A stretch of DNA of 64,000 nt, taken from NCBI RefSeq assembly GCF_049257235.1, contig NZ_JBMMUF010000007.1:62001-126000 (forward strand), read 5' to 3'. The position numbers were made by a program, and so were the translations under genes. This DNA is from Pseudoalteromonas sp049257235. Lineage in GTDB: Bacteria > Pseudomonadota > Gammaproteobacteria > Enterobacterales > Alteromonadaceae. Shown here piece after piece: positions 9,995-18,913 of this stretch. The notes beneath the pieces are model-generated. The model was not told the origin of the DNA. It saw only the letters and a list, made by a program, of their open reading frames with translations, and searched no databases. Within the stretch, counting starts at the first letter, position 1. Each line of letters opens with the position of its first letter.

Positions 9995-10023
9995 AAAGCC
10001 CCGATAAAACGGGGCTTTTTTGT
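9995..10023 (+). terminator. Intrinsic terminator after the NERD gene
   Basis: The stem AAAGCCCCG / CGGGGCTTT (9995-10003 and 10010-10018) with a 6-nt loop is followed by a T run. It lies 8 nt past the stop of the NERD gene and just before the convergent RcnB-like gene. Confidence 0.9.
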
Positions 10024-10025
10024 TG

Positions 10026-10448
10026 TTAATGACGACGACTAATAATTTCTATTATCTCTAGTGAGTTTTCCAATAGTCGAAATACATCACCGTGTACATC
10101 AACAATCACATGACCATGTCTGTCACGACGTAATACCCGCGCTTGACGATAATAATCACGGTCAAATCGCTGACCTACACGCCAATAATTATTGTGTCTG
10201 TAGTGACTTGGGTGATCGCAATATTTGTGATGGCGATCGCTATAATAGCTGTAGTAATTATCGTCGTGATGACGCTTATGGTGGCGTTTATTCTTACGCT
10301 TTTGCTTACGATCATGTTTATGTTTGTCGTAACCATGATGATTTTTTACATGGCCTGGCGGCGCAAAATGACTCGGCTGAGCCATCGCTTCTGTTACAGG
10401 TGCCAGCGCCAGTAGTGCTGCACCAATACAAAGTGTAGTGAGTCGCAT
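10026..10448 (-). CDS. RcnB-like His-rich periplasmic protein
   Basis: 140 residues: a signal peptide (cleavage after about AMA, residue 23), then a His/Lys/Arg/Tyr-rich region (residues 30-85), then a C-terminal module with YWRVGQRFD, RQARVLRRDRHGHVIVDV and EIIEIISRR. The C-terminal YRVGQ...Y motif is that of the RcnB / CigR family, periplasmic proteins linked to nickel-cobalt homeostasis in E. coli. The many histidines could bind metal. No efflux gene is adjacent, so the physiological role is open. Confidence 0.7.
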   Translation of the reverse strand: MRLTTLCIGAALLALAPVTEAMAQPSHFAPPGHVKNHHGYDKHKHDRKQKRKNKRHHKRHHDDNYYSYYSDRHHKYCDHPSHYRHNNYWRVGQRFDRDYYRQARVLRRDRHGHVIVDVHGDVFRLLENSLEIIEIISRRH

Positions 10449-10639
10449 ATCGACCTCCTTTTTCGGCCAACGGGCCTATTTGTAATGCTTTTACTTTATT
10501 TCCTGCTCCATGAACGCGAGATAAACCAATACAAACTTTACACTTTTTTACATTTATCCCTTTTTATGCAATAGCCGCCTTACAAAACTCAATGACAACG
10601 GCAAGCTCAACTATACTTAGTATTTGGGGAGGGAATCCT

Positions 10640-10705
10640 ATGTTGGAGATGGTCTGTCATGAAAAGAGATCGCACACATTACCAAACTATGCTTTTCAGT
10701 GGTGA
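10640..10705 (+). CDS. Possible 21-codon leader peptide before the diguanylate cyclase gene
   Basis: An ATG at 10640 follows a strong GGGGAGGGA Shine-Dalgarno (around 10627-10635). It opens 21 codons (MLEMVCHEKRSH...) that end with TGA at 10703-10705, overlapping the GTG start used for the downstream diguanylate cyclase gene. The main gene has no good ribosome site of its own, so translational coupling is plausible. No regulatory codon run is visible. It could equally be chance. Confidence 0.35.
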   Translation: MLEMVCHEKRSHTLPNYAFQW

Positions 10706-12633
10706 CGAGCTTGAGTACACATACGATGCTATTGCTTTTTGATCATTTGGGTGTCTGTAGCGCCACCTTCCCGAAACATTTTGACCCTTACCTCGGTTGC
10801 CATTTTAATGAATTAGACATAAGACATAACAATCACCACTTACTATTTTCCAACCTCCAGCCTCATAACACATACTCAGTAGCGATAAAATTAGGCAGCC
10901 ATGAATATCAAGGCGATATCAATTGCTGCAGCGGCGAACTAGTTAGTGTCATGTTAGCGCTTAAACCTCTTGAAGCTGATTACCCTGAGCTTGCTGATAA
11001 CGACCGCCTTTTAAAAATCATTCAGTGTACTCACCTTGGTACTTGGGAATGGGATTATCAAAGTGGCGAAGCAATCATTAACGAGTGCTGGGCTAAAATG
11101 CTTGGTTATACACTTGACGAACTGTCACCGGTTTCTTTTTCACAATGGCGAGAGGTCATACATCCAGACGATTTCGAGCGCTCTAAAGCTGCGTTCAAAG
11201 CTTTGCTCACCAGCAAGTCGGATATTTATGAATGCGATGTCAGAGTCAAACACAAAGATGGTCAGTGGGTATGGGTACGCCAATGTGGCAAAGTAGTCTC
11301 CTTTACCGAAGATAAACAGCCGAAGTGGATTTGCGGGACACAGATAGATATTACCCAACGAATGGAAACCATCGATGAGCTAACGTCGGTTATTAACAGC
11401 CTGCCATCGGTTGTTTTTAAACGCCCTATGACGTTCCCAAGTGGCTTTACTTACATCTCCACAGACATCGAAAAAATTACGGGTTATTGCCCGAATGAAA
11501 TCAATTCACAACCTAAGTGGTGGCTTGATCATCTGCATGAGCAAGATAAAGAAATAGTGATAGCTGAATTCAATCATTGGCGTGAAAATGACGCCCAAGG
11601 CGTATGCCAGTATAGCTATCGATTTCGCCATAAAATGGGCCATTATGTCTGGCTCAATGAATATATTCGTAGGCTAAAAACACCTGACTCATCGAAACAC
11701 AAGGAGTTCGTGATCGGCTCATTGTTCGACAGCAAACAGAGTATGAGTTTGAGTATGCGCATGGACGCTGTCGCGCAAATAATCCCGGGGATGCTTTTTC
11801 AATTTGTGCTCAATGAGAATCAGTCATGGAGCCTGTTGTATCTAAGTGACGGCATAAAACGTATTTTTGAGCTCACACCAGAGCAAACGATGCAAAATCC
11901 ATCGTTGATGTTGGCTAAAATTGCCCATGAAAATCGAGAAGCCATTCTCGATGCCATTATCAATTCCGCCAATCACCTTGATGATTTTAAATGCGAATTC
12001 AGACTAAAGCTCAGTACAGGTGACACATGGGTCTTGGCACAAGCGATTCCTCAGCGCCAAAGTGATGATGCTATCGTCTGGACTGGCATGATGATTGATA
12101 TTACTGACCGCAAAATGCTAGAGCTCAAACTTAAAGAAGAGTCCACCACAGATCCATTAACCGGACTTTACAACAGACGTTACTTTTTCGAACAACTGAC
12201 ACTGAAGCTAGACCAAAGTAAAAGGGAAAGAAAACCCCTATCACTGGTCATTTTCGATTTAGATTTATTTAAACACATTAATGACAATTACGGACATGAT
12301 TGCGGTGATGCGGTGCTAAAAGCGATTGCCCATGCAGTGCGATCTGTAATGAGGAATTACGATTTAGTCGCACGGATAGGCGGTGAAGAGTTTGCCATCA
12401 TTTTGCCAAACACCGCTTTGCATATGGCCGCACAAATCGCCGAAAAAGTACGACAGAAAATTGCCAGTACCACCATTGTCCATAAACAACACACACTCAC
12501 GGTAACCGCGACTTTAGGCGTTGCCTGTACAGAGCAAACGGCCACTGAAATCACTCCCTTATTTAAACAAGCCGACACCTGTCTATACAAAGGTAAGAAT
12601 AACAACCGCAATTGTGTCATGAGTGAGTTATAA
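10699..12633 (+). CDS. Multi-PAS diguanylate cyclase
   Basis: About 644 residues. Residues 1-95 are an unassigned N-terminal region. Three PAS-type segments follow: about 105-225 (GTWEWDYQSGEA ... WICGTQIDITQRME), about 230-350 and about 355-475 (closing with WTGMMIDITDRKM). The last 160 residues are a GGDEF domain with RIGGEEF near residue 562, the active GGEEF form that makes cyclic di-GMP. There is no membrane segment, so it is a cytoplasmic sensor. The start is uncertain: GTG at 10699 overlaps the end of a small leader frame, and ATG at 10726 is the alternative. Confidence 0.88.
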   Translation: MVTSLSTHTMLLLFDHLGVCSATFPKHFDPYLGCHFNELDIRHNNHHLLFSNLQPHNTYSVAIKLGSHEYQGDINCCSGELVSVMLALKPLEADYPELADNDRLLKIIQCTHLGTWEWDYQSGEAIINECWAKMLGYTLDELSPVSFSQWREVIHPDDFERSKAAFKALLTSKSDIYECDVRVKHKDGQWVWVRQCGKVVSFTEDKQPKWICGTQIDITQRMETIDELTSVINSLPSVVFKRPMTFPSGFTYISTDIEKITGYCPNEINSQPKWWLDHLHEQDKEIVIAEFNHWRENDAQGVCQYSYRFRHKMGHYVWLNEYIRRLKTPDSSKHKEFVIGSLFDSKQSMSLSMRMDAVAQIIPGMLFQFVLNENQSWSLLYLSDGIKRIFELTPEQTMQNPSLMLAKIAHENREAILDAIINSANHLDDFKCEFRLKLSTGDTWVLAQAIPQRQSDDAIVWTGMMIDITDRKMLELKLKEESTTDPLTGLYNRRYFFEQLTLKLDQSKRERKPLSLVIFDLDLFKHINDNYGHDCGDAVLKAIAHAVRSVMRNYDLVARIGGEEFAIILPNTALHMAAQIAEKVRQKIASTTIVHKQHTLTVTATLGVACTEQTATEITPLFKQADTCLYKGKNNNRNCVMSEL

Positions 12634-12735
12634 ATTTAACGTAATCAACATACGCAAACGCTTATTGCTATTCGAATGCTTGCAGGCTTAAGCTCTGGCC
12701 GATAGGCTAAAGGAAACAGGTTTTCATAGTTTATT

Positions 12736-13644
12736 ATGGCGCTTAATCCACATTTACCCTTAGTGTATCACCCCAATTACTCATTTAGCTTCGACCCCAA
12801 TCATCGTTTTGTCATGAGTAAGTTTGCGCGCTTGTACCACCATATCAAAGGCCTTGGGCTGATTGGCGATAACCTATATCAACCAGAGCTTGGGTTTCCT
12901 GACGATTTGGCCTTTATCCATTGCGATAACTATGTACATGATTTATGGCATAACCGCCTCGATGCTAAAGCGATGCGACGCATAGGTTTGCCTTGGTCAA
13001 AAAACCTTATGGCTCGCACCTTTACCGCACCACTGGGCACGTTAAAAACGGCGCGCTTGGCGCTTAAGCACGGTATCGCTTGTCATCTTGCCGGCGGCAC
13101 ACACCATGCTCATTATGATTTCGGCTCAGGCTATTGCATGGTCAATGATTTAGCCTTTACTGCACAGACTTTGATTCATTCAAATGAAGTCACTAATGTG
13201 TTGATTTTCGATTTAGACGTCCACCAAGGCGACGGCACGGCAGCCCTACTTCAACATCAACCCTATGCGTTTACCTGCTCCATTCATTGTGAGAAGAACT
13301 TCCCCTTCAGAAAGAGCACCAGTGATTTGGACATAGGTTTACGTAATAACATGAGCGATGATGAGTATTTAGGGATTGTGGACGAAACCTTGTGCCACCT
13401 GCTGAACACTCTTAACCCAGATTTGGTGCTTTACGATGCCGGAGTCGACGTTTGGCATGAAGATGGGTTAGGCAAGTTAGACATCAGTTGGCAAGGCATT
13501 GAAAGGCGCGATCACCTTGTACTCAAACGCTGCCAACAACATAACACTCCCGTTGCCACTGTTATAGGCGGTGGCTATGACAAAGACCATGCTCGTCTTG
13601 GTGCTCGACATGGTATTGTGGTAGAACAAGCCGCTTCATTTTAA
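12736..13644 (+). CDS. Histone-deacetylase-family zinc amidohydrolase
   Basis: 302 residues of the arginase/deacetylase fold. The motifs are LAGGTHHAHYDFGSGYCMVNDLA (catalytic His pair, near residue 125), IFDLDVHQGDGTA (Asp/His zinc ligands, near residue 160), LYDAGVDVW (Asp ligand, near 235) and VIGGGYD near the C-terminus. Bacterial members remove acyl groups from small molecules, polyamines or protein lysines; the substrate cannot be assigned. It is cytoplasmic. The ATG at 12736 is the first in frame and gives the family start. Confidence 0.88.
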   Translation: MALNPHLPLVYHPNYSFSFDPNHRFVMSKFARLYHHIKGLGLIGDNLYQPELGFPDDLAFIHCDNYVHDLWHNRLDAKAMRRIGLPWSKNLMARTFTAPLGTLKTARLALKHGIACHLAGGTHHAHYDFGSGYCMVNDLAFTAQTLIHSNEVTNVLIFDLDVHQGDGTAALLQHQPYAFTCSIHCEKNFPFRKSTSDLDIGLRNNMSDDEYLGIVDETLCHLLNTLNPDLVLYDAGVDVWHEDGLGKLDISWQGIERRDHLVLKRCQQHNTPVATVIGGGYDKDHARLGARHGIVVEQAASF

Positions 13645-13748
13645 CAGTCTTTTATAAATCTCTTGTGATATCACATTGACATTAATCGCCTCTATTGCCA
13701 GATTTAAGTTATTGAGGATTAACGATCTTATGATCATATGGAGCCCGA

Positions 13749-14489
13749 ATGGCGAATTGGCTAGAGGCAAAAGTTCAGGACATTCATTGGTGGAACGATA
13801 AACTATTCAGCTTAGTGATAAAAGCGGATATCGCCCCATTCAAAGCAGGTCAGTATACAAAGTTAGCCATGGAAATCGATGGTAAACGAGTGGCTCGGGC
13901 TTATTCATTTGTGAACTCGCCGCAATCGAGTAAACTCGAGTTTTATTTGATTAAAGTCGATGGTGGCACCCTCTGCGGGGCACTCGCAAAACTCCAAAAA
14001 GGCGACACGGTTTCCATCGCCGAGCAAGCAACGGGGTTTTTCACACTCGATGAAGTACCCAGTGCACAACAAATGTGGATGTTAAGCACTGGCACCGCAA
14101 TTGGCCCATTTTTATCAATGCTGCAAGAACAAGAAGTGTGGCAAAAGTATCAAGACATTGTGCTCGTTCATTGTGTGCGAACACAATCAGATCTCAGTTA
14201 CCAGCCACTTATCCACTTATTAATGCAACAACACCCTCAGTTAAAATACGTGCCTATCGTGACCCGTGAAGATAATGTCACTCCCTTGCAACAACGTATT
14301 CCCGAGCTCATACACAGCGGCACGTTATTTTCCCATGTTCAGCTAGAAGCCACTGTAGATAACGCACAATTTATGATTTGCGGCAATCCCGATATGGTTA
14401 AAGAAACAAGCCAATGCTTAAGCGACTTAGGCTACAGCCGTAATCGCCGACGCAGCCCCGGACAGATCACAGTTGAGCAATATTGGTAA
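13749..14489 (+). CDS. fpr: Ferredoxin/flavodoxin-NADP(+) reductase
   Basis: 246 residues. RAYSFVNSP near residue 50 is the RxYS FAD-binding motif, STGTAIGPFLSML near residue 112 is the NADP-binding loop, and the C-terminus ends VEQYW, matching the aromatic-terminated subclass-I bacterial FPR tail. The enzyme passes electrons between NADPH and ferredoxin or flavodoxin in the cytoplasm, for Fe-S assembly, radical enzymes and oxidative-stress responses. The ATG at 13749 gives the family-like start MANWLEAKV. A small exported NTF2-like protein gene begins 12 nt downstream. Confidence 0.92.
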   Translation: MANWLEAKVQDIHWWNDKLFSLVIKADIAPFKAGQYTKLAMEIDGKRVARAYSFVNSPQSSKLEFYLIKVDGGTLCGALAKLQKGDTVSIAEQATGFFTLDEVPSAQQMWMLSTGTAIGPFLSMLQEQEVWQKYQDIVLVHCVRTQSDLSYQPLIHLLMQQHPQLKYVPIVTREDNVTPLQQRIPELIHSGTLFSHVQLEATVDNAQFMICGNPDMVKETSQCLSDLGYSRNRRRSPGQITVEQYW

Positions 14490-14500
14490 AAGGTAACACT

Positions 14501-15010
14501 ATGAAACTATCCACCTTTGCAATACTGGCAAGCGTGTGGTCTGGGTCTGTTTTCGCAACCCCCACGCCCCCTCCAGAGCCCAAAGCAGAGCCCCCTGCTA
14601 GCGATAATCATTTTCATAAAGAAGTAGCGAGTCAATACTCAAAAGAACAACAACAAGCCATTGTCATAGTGGATGAAATGACGCAGGCCTACAATGATCA
14701 GGATATTGCAAGCTTCATCACATATTTTGACGAACAAGTTCGCTTTTACGTGTATCCAGATAAATTGATGTTCACAGGCAAAGAGCAGCTCATTGCCCGC
14801 TATGGCGTGATGTTTAAGAAATTACACTGTCTAAAGAGCACACCCATAAAGCGCATTGTTCATGGCAATTTTATTATCGATCACGAACTGTCTGAAAGTT
14901 GTTCGGTGAAACCTGATTTCATCGATAAGCGCTCAAAAGTGGTAGTAAGTTATGAAGTTACTGATGGCCGAATAAATAGTGTTTTATTCTTTAAATCCAC
15001 CACCCACTAA
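14501..15010 (+). CDS. Exported NTF2/SnoaL-like protein
   Basis: 169 residues from the ATG at 14501, preceded by AAAGGTAA; a frame-open TTG at 14483 is less likely because it would put a non-signal stretch before the signal peptide. Residues 1-19 (MKLSTFAILASVWSGSVFA) are a Sec signal, followed by a Pro-rich linker. Residues 50-165 (VDEMTQAYNDQDIASFITYFDEQV...FTGKEQLIARYG) are the cone-shaped NTF2/SnoaL-like fold. The ligand is unknown. It is close behind fpr and may be cotranscribed. Confidence 0.75.
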   Translation: MKLSTFAILASVWSGSVFATPTPPPEPKAEPPASDNHFHKEVASQYSKEQQQAIVIVDEMTQAYNDQDIASFITYFDEQVRFYVYPDKLMFTGKEQLIARYGVMFKKLHCLKSTPIKRIVHGNFIIDHELSESCSVKPDFIDKRSKVVVSYEVTDGRINSVLFFKSTTH

Positions 15011-15024
15011 TTTTGCTCAAAAGA

Positions 15025-15058
15025 ATGGTCGGCGATAGCCGACCATGTTCATCATTGT
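15025..15058. terminator. Terminator between convergent genes
   Basis: The perfect stem ATGGTCGGC / GCCGACCAT (15025-15033 and 15038-15046) has a GATA loop. It sits between the NTF2-like gene and the convergent TPR gene. Short T-rich stretches on both sides suggest it may serve both strands. Confidence 0.8.
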
Positions 15059-15059
15059 T

Positions 15060-15986
15060 TTAACCATTTACGATTTCATTGAAGCTATCGTTCGCATGCA
15101 AGCTGGCGAATGCACTTTCATGCAACAATTCATTACGTAAACTTGGCGAATAGTCTAATGCCATACGGATGTCTGCAAGTGCATCAATATGTTGGTGTTT
15201 CATGGCATAAGCGCAAGCACGTTGCCAATAGGCATAGCCGTAGTCAGAGTCGATATCCAATGCTTGATTACACAATACAATCGCCTCTTGCGTATCACCT
15301 AGCTCTAGCAAGGCGTCGGCTTTGTAGGCTATGGCTTCAACATCTTCTGGTTTACGCTTGAGGATCTCATCGTAAATTTCTACCTTGGTATTGAAGTCAC
15401 TTTCCAAATTAGCGCGCATCCACAATGAATGAATTTCGTTGGTGATAGTGATTTTCTTTTGGTTGTTAAGAATTTCTTCTGAGCGCTCTCGTAGTTGTGA
15501 TTCCAGCCCACCAAGGCGTGACTCATATTCCTCGGTGATCGCTTTAACACGCGTATTTACTATGTCTTCAACCTTGTTTTTAACATCACGTAATGAGTTC
15601 CACCCAACCAGTACAAGAATTGAAGCGGTCGCTGTAATGATGATGAACACATTGTTCATGGTGTTGGTGGTGTAACCTATTGCACGGTCCGCGGTATCGA
15701 GTTGTGCATGCGCTATCTTCTCTGCATACTCAGCTCGTAAAGCCTGCTGGTCTTTACGCACAGCTTGCAGCTCATCGAGAATGTATCGCTCAATAAGCGG
15801 ACGATACATTGGTTCATCTAGCTCTGACACGACTTGTTGCACTTGCGCTTGTTGTTGCTCACTCAACCCTTTCGCTTGTTGTGGCGCCAAGGTAGTCGTT
15901 TGCGTTTGTTCTGTTGTGGTATTTGCGTGTGCGGAAAAAACACAAATAAGAAGGCCAAAGAGTAGATAATTTACCCACTTGTGCAT
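15060..15986 (-). CDS. Membrane-anchored TPR protein
   Basis: 308 residues from ATG 15986, chosen because MHKWVNYLLFGLLICVFSAHA is a signal peptide and AAGGG lies upstream; the longer frame adds a non-signal tail. After a Gln-rich region there is a membrane helix near residues 120-142 (NNVFIIITATASILVLVGW), a short coiled coil (about 150-190) and three TPR units (about 210-300), including the canonical-looking AIAYKADALLELGDTQEAI. TPRs bind proteins; the partner is unknown. Confidence 0.7.
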   Translation of the reverse strand: MHKWVNYLLFGLLICVFSAHANTTTEQTQTTTLAPQQAKGLSEQQQAQVQQVVSELDEPMYRPLIERYILDELQAVRKDQQALRAEYAEKIAHAQLDTADRAIGYTTNTMNNVFIIITATASILVLVGWNSLRDVKNKVEDIVNTRVKAITEEYESRLGGLESQLRERSEEILNNQKKITITNEIHSLWMRANLESDFNTKVEIYDEILKRKPEDVEAIAYKADALLELGDTQEAIVLCNQALDIDSDYGYAYWQRACAYAMKHQHIDALADIRMALDYSPSLRNELLHESAFASLHANDSFNEIVNG

Positions 15987-16045
15987 GCTGAAACCCTTAT
16001 GATCTGAAATAGCTGGCCCTATGATGCCAGCTTGTATTCCTACAG

Positions 16046-16080
16046 GCAAAAAAAAGCCAGCTACAAAAGTAACTGGCTAA
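16046..16080 (-). terminator. Minus-strand intrinsic terminator upstream of the TPR gene
   Basis: On the minus strand a hairpin AGCCAG..CTGGCT (stem arms 16055-16060 and 16073-16078, extended by GTA/TAC) is followed by an uninterrupted U run (complement of the A run at 16048-16054). It lies upstream, not downstream, of the minus-strand TPR gene, so it either ends an untranslated transcript started between 16081 and 16508 or attenuates the TPR gene. Confidence 0.6.
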
Positions 16081-16508
16081 CCTGCTTAACAACAATAAAG
16101 CTTCTGACGGAACTTTAACAGGAGTGAGATGGCACAATACGTCTTGGTCTCTGAACAAATACTTAACTGATATTTCAACGACTTATTTATTTTTAAAAAT
16201 AAGTAAAAAGTAGCACTGCGGTTAATAGGCAATCAACACGGCTATTGGTACCAACTCAGATCATCGAAGGCATACTTTTCACTCTATCGATAAAACCTAG
16301 GAACAAAAAATTAGTGGTATAAGTGCATAAAAATCACAAAGTTAAAAATTAATTATTTTTTTATGAAATCATTAAGGGTACACACAGGTCTTCTTTGCTG
16401 AGTGACTAAAACGGCCGATTCTCATTCATAACAATCCATTTTTAACATTGCCCGAAGAAGGCGATGGAACATTGCATGATGCATGCTTTAACAACACGAG
16501 GATTCGAC
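16081..16508. other. 428-bp gene-free region upstream of the spondin genes
   Basis: No supported protein gene. It is AT-rich, with an almost perfect A/T palindrome near 16180-16204 (CTTATTT...AAATAAG). It should contain the promoter of the plus-strand spondin pair and possibly a minus-strand transcript that ends at the hairpin near 16046-16080. No clear -35/-10 pair can be singled out. Confidence 0.5.
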
Positions 16509-17213
16509 ATGAAATCGTTGCCTAAATTAACAATCGCTGGCGTTATGATGGCGTGCGCCCAAAACGCTTACGCAGCAGAGCTAGAAATTAGTATTCAAAA
16601 CCTAACACAGGGCGTTTACTTCACGCCGCTTCTTATTACTGCACATTCATCTGATGCACACCTTTTCGAACTTGCGCAACCTGCGTCAATGGAATTACAA
16701 GCCATGGCAGAAGGCGGTTCATTAGATGGGCTTATGACTGTTGTAGATGGCGCAGGTGCAAATTCTGTTGCTAATCCGGCTGGAGGCTTACTTGCACCAG
16801 CGCAAGCAACATCCGCTATGCTGAGCACAACTCACGGTAACACCCAGTTATCTGTTGTTGGTATGATTTTACCAAGTAATGATGGCTTTGTAGGCCTCGA
16901 CAGCTGGACTATTCCAAGCGAACCAGGCACCTATCATGTATACCTAAAAGCCTATGACGCAGGCACCGAAGCAAACGACGAAATTCGTGGCGGTGGCGCA
17001 CCGGGCACCTCAGGTATGCCAGTACCGCCTCCACTTGAGTCAGTTATTGGCACAGGCGGTAGCGGTGTGGCGATGAGCCAAAATAACATGACTGTACACA
17101 TTCACCCTGGCAGCATCGGTGACGACGACAGCACAGGTGGCAAAAGCGACCTTAACAATACCGTACATCGTTGGTTGAACCCGGTAGCCAAACTGACTGT
17201 TACTGTACAGTAG
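16509..17213 (+). CDS. Spondin-N domain exported protein 1
   Basis: 234 residues from ATG 16509 (preceded by GAGG); MKSLPKLTIAGVMMACAQNAYA is a Sec signal. The mature protein is one spondin_N domain: LEISIQNLTQGVYFTPLLITAHS at its start, then AMAEGG, and a C-terminal YLKAYDAGTEANDE, the acidic metal-binding signature of the family. Spondin_N domains are known from eukaryotic matrix proteins and from many marine bacterial secreted proteins of unknown role. A Gly/Pro-rich insertion follows the metal motif. It sits 11 nt before a second spondin gene. Confidence 0.82.
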   Translation: MKSLPKLTIAGVMMACAQNAYAAELEISIQNLTQGVYFTPLLITAHSSDAHLFELAQPASMELQAMAEGGSLDGLMTVVDGAGANSVANPAGGLLAPAQATSAMLSTTHGNTQLSVVGMILPSNDGFVGLDSWTIPSEPGTYHVYLKAYDAGTEANDEIRGGGAPGTSGMPVPPPLESVIGTGGSGVAMSQNNMTVHIHPGSIGDDDSTGGKSDLNNTVHRWLNPVAKLTVTVQ

Positions 17214-17224
17214 GAGGGCGTAAC

Positions 17225-17953
17225 ATGACTGCTAAAAAATCATATATGTCTTTGCGCGCCATAGGTGCCATAGTGGTACTGACTACGCTCAGTGCATGCC
17301 ACTCTGATGACGAAGACGACGAAATCGTTGTTGAACCACCTGTGGTAGTGGCGCCAGTTCCATATAGCTATGAAGTGACAGTAACGAACTTAACGAATGC
17401 GCAACCACTGAGCCCTGTTGCCGTTGCTTTACATCAAGAAGGCACATTTTGGACGGTGGGTGAAAGTGCATCACAAGCATTGGAAGAAATGGCGGAAGGT
17501 GGTGACAACTCAGCACTACTTGAAAGCGCGAATGTACTTGCGCAAGCATCTGGCAGTGCACCTATTGGTGCTGGCGGTTCAGAAACAATCGCGGTCACTA
17601 TCAATGATGTAAATGACGCCAAATTAACCGTCGCCACCATGTTAGTTAACACTAATGACGCGTTTACTGGTGTTAATGGCTGGGATCTTAGCACATTAGA
17701 AGTCGGTGCAAGTATGACTGCTTATACGCATGTATATGATGCGGGCACAGAGGCAAATTCTGAAGCGCAAGGCTCTATTCCTGGGCCTGCTGATTCTGGT
17801 GAAGGGTTTAATGCTGCGCGTGATGATGTTGACTTTGTCGCCATGCACCCTGGCGTAGTGAGTATAGATGATGGACTTACAAACTCAGTACTTCATGCTG
17901 AGCACAAATTTGATAATCCTGTCACCATGATCACTGTGACTCGTGTCGAATAA
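17225..17953 (+). CDS. Spondin-N domain lipoprotein 2
   Basis: 242 residues from ATG 17225 with GGAGGG just upstream; the earlier in-frame start overlaps the preceding gene and would bury the signal. The lipobox is TLSAC (Cys about residue 25), followed by an Asp/Glu-rich spacer. The mature part is again spondin_N: YEVTVTNLTNAQPLSPVAVALH, AEGGDN and the metal motif HVYDAGTEANSE. Lipidation suggests that it is cell-surface bound while its partner is soluble. The two appear to be a diverged tandem duplication expressed together. Confidence 0.82.
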   Translation: MTAKKSYMSLRAIGAIVVLTTLSACHSDDEDDEIVVEPPVVVAPVPYSYEVTVTNLTNAQPLSPVAVALHQEGTFWTVGESASQALEEMAEGGDNSALLESANVLAQASGSAPIGAGGSETIAVTINDVNDAKLTVATMLVNTNDAFTGVNGWDLSTLEVGASMTAYTHVYDAGTEANSEAQGSIPGPADSGEGFNAARDDVDFVAMHPGVVSIDDGLTNSVLHAEHKFDNPVTMITVTRVE

Positions 17954-17975
17954 CATCTAGATACGGCACAAAGAA

Positions 17976-18014
17976 AAGGAACTCATCACACTGATGAGTT
18001 CCTTGGTTTTTTTA
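17976..18014 (+). terminator. Terminator of the spondin operon
   Basis: The perfect 13-bp stem AAGGAACTCATCA / TGATGAGTTCCTT (17976-17988, 17992-18004) with a CAC loop is followed by GG and seven T. Confidence 0.92.
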
Positions 18015-18026
18015 CCAAACACAGTT

Positions 18027-18416
18027 TTAATTGGCTAATATCACAGGCCAATGTCCCATCGCTTTGATATCATTGAGTACTCTTACCAATGTTTTGTGAG
18101 TACTGCCCTCGTGCGCCTGCAGCTGCACCAATTTAAAAGGCATTATCGCTGCCTCTTTTGCAATGTTGACCGCCAACTGTGACGTAGCGATCACTCTTCC
18201 TTGCACCCAAACTCTATTTTGTTCATCTATACGTATTTGCAAATTTCTAGCCTCACTTACACTCGAGACTTGTGCGCTGGGGCGCTCAATATTAAGGCTA
18301 TAGGAGCGCGAAAAAGTGGTTGTCACCACAAAGAAGATGAGCAGTATAAACACTACATCCAACATTGATGTCATATCCATATCTGCGCTTACTAATTCCC
18401 GTAGAGTTCGTTTCAT
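18027..18416 (-). CDS. ExbD/TolR-family biopolymer transport protein
   Basis: 129 residues with the ExbD layout: a short cytoplasmic N-terminus, one membrane helix containing the conserved proton-path Asp (DMTSMLDVVFILLIFFVVTTTF, Asp near residue 20) and a periplasmic domain of about 85 residues. ExbD works with ExbB and TonB to energise outer-membrane transport. No exbB or tonB gene adjoins it here, so it must use a partner encoded elsewhere or be a remnant of a larger cluster. Confidence 0.85.
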   Translation of the reverse strand: MKRTLRELVSADMDMTSMLDVVFILLIFFVVTTTFSRSYSLNIERPSAQVSSVSEARNLQIRIDEQNRVWVQGRVIATSQLAVNIAKEAAIMPFKLVQLQAHEGSTHKTLVRVLNDIKAMGHWPVILAN

Positions 18417-18605
18417 AATCAGTCCTTTTATTTTGCGTCCTCTATAACGCTAGAACACCAATGAAAAGATAAGGTTGCAAAAACAAAGGAATATAATTTT
18501 ATTTTTATGATCTTTTTGTTAAAACTTCACACGCAGCACTAAAACAGCACATAGTTGTTAAGCAATATATGTATAAATAAGAGCCATGGAATGAGGACGT
18601 AAACT

Positions 18606-18899
18606 ATGAGCGTACCCCCTAAAAATGAACAATCAAATAGCCAACAACAGTGGTTCGTTGCACAGGTGCACTATATCGCGCTTGAAGGTGGGTTCTTTGG
18701 CTTGGTTACTGACCAAAATCAGCACTTTCTTCCCCTAAACTTACCCAAGCATTACTGCCAACATGGGGCCAAGGTAAAACTACAGGGGCGAATAAAGCAC
18801 GATGCAATGACTATTCAACAATGGGGCACGCCCTTTATGATTGACAGCATTGAGTTACTCAGCGCGGGCAACGCACCTGACCCAAGAGGCGAGATATAG
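18606..18899 (+). CDS. Small unknown protein, beta-rich (OB-fold-like)
   Basis: 97 residues, no signal and no membrane segment. The pattern WFVAQVHYIALEGGFFGLVTD ... GAKVKLQGRI ... MTIQQWGTPFMIDSIEL looks like a small all-beta barrel, perhaps OB-like, similar to short conserved hypothetical proteins of marine bacteria. No catalytic motif is visible. It is an isolated gene, with ATG at 18606 preceded by GAGG. Confidence 0.6.
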   Translation: MSVPPKNEQSNSQQQWFVAQVHYIALEGGFFGLVTDQNQHFLPLNLPKHYCQHGAKVKLQGRIKHDAMTIQQWGTPFMIDSIELLSAGNAPDPRGEI

Positions 18900-18913
18900 C
18901 GCCAAAGCCAACA

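Noticed and set aside
10061..10438. Long plus-strand frames antisense to the RcnB-like gene
   Set aside because: They reflect the His/Lys/Arg-rich composition of the real gene; no start signals.
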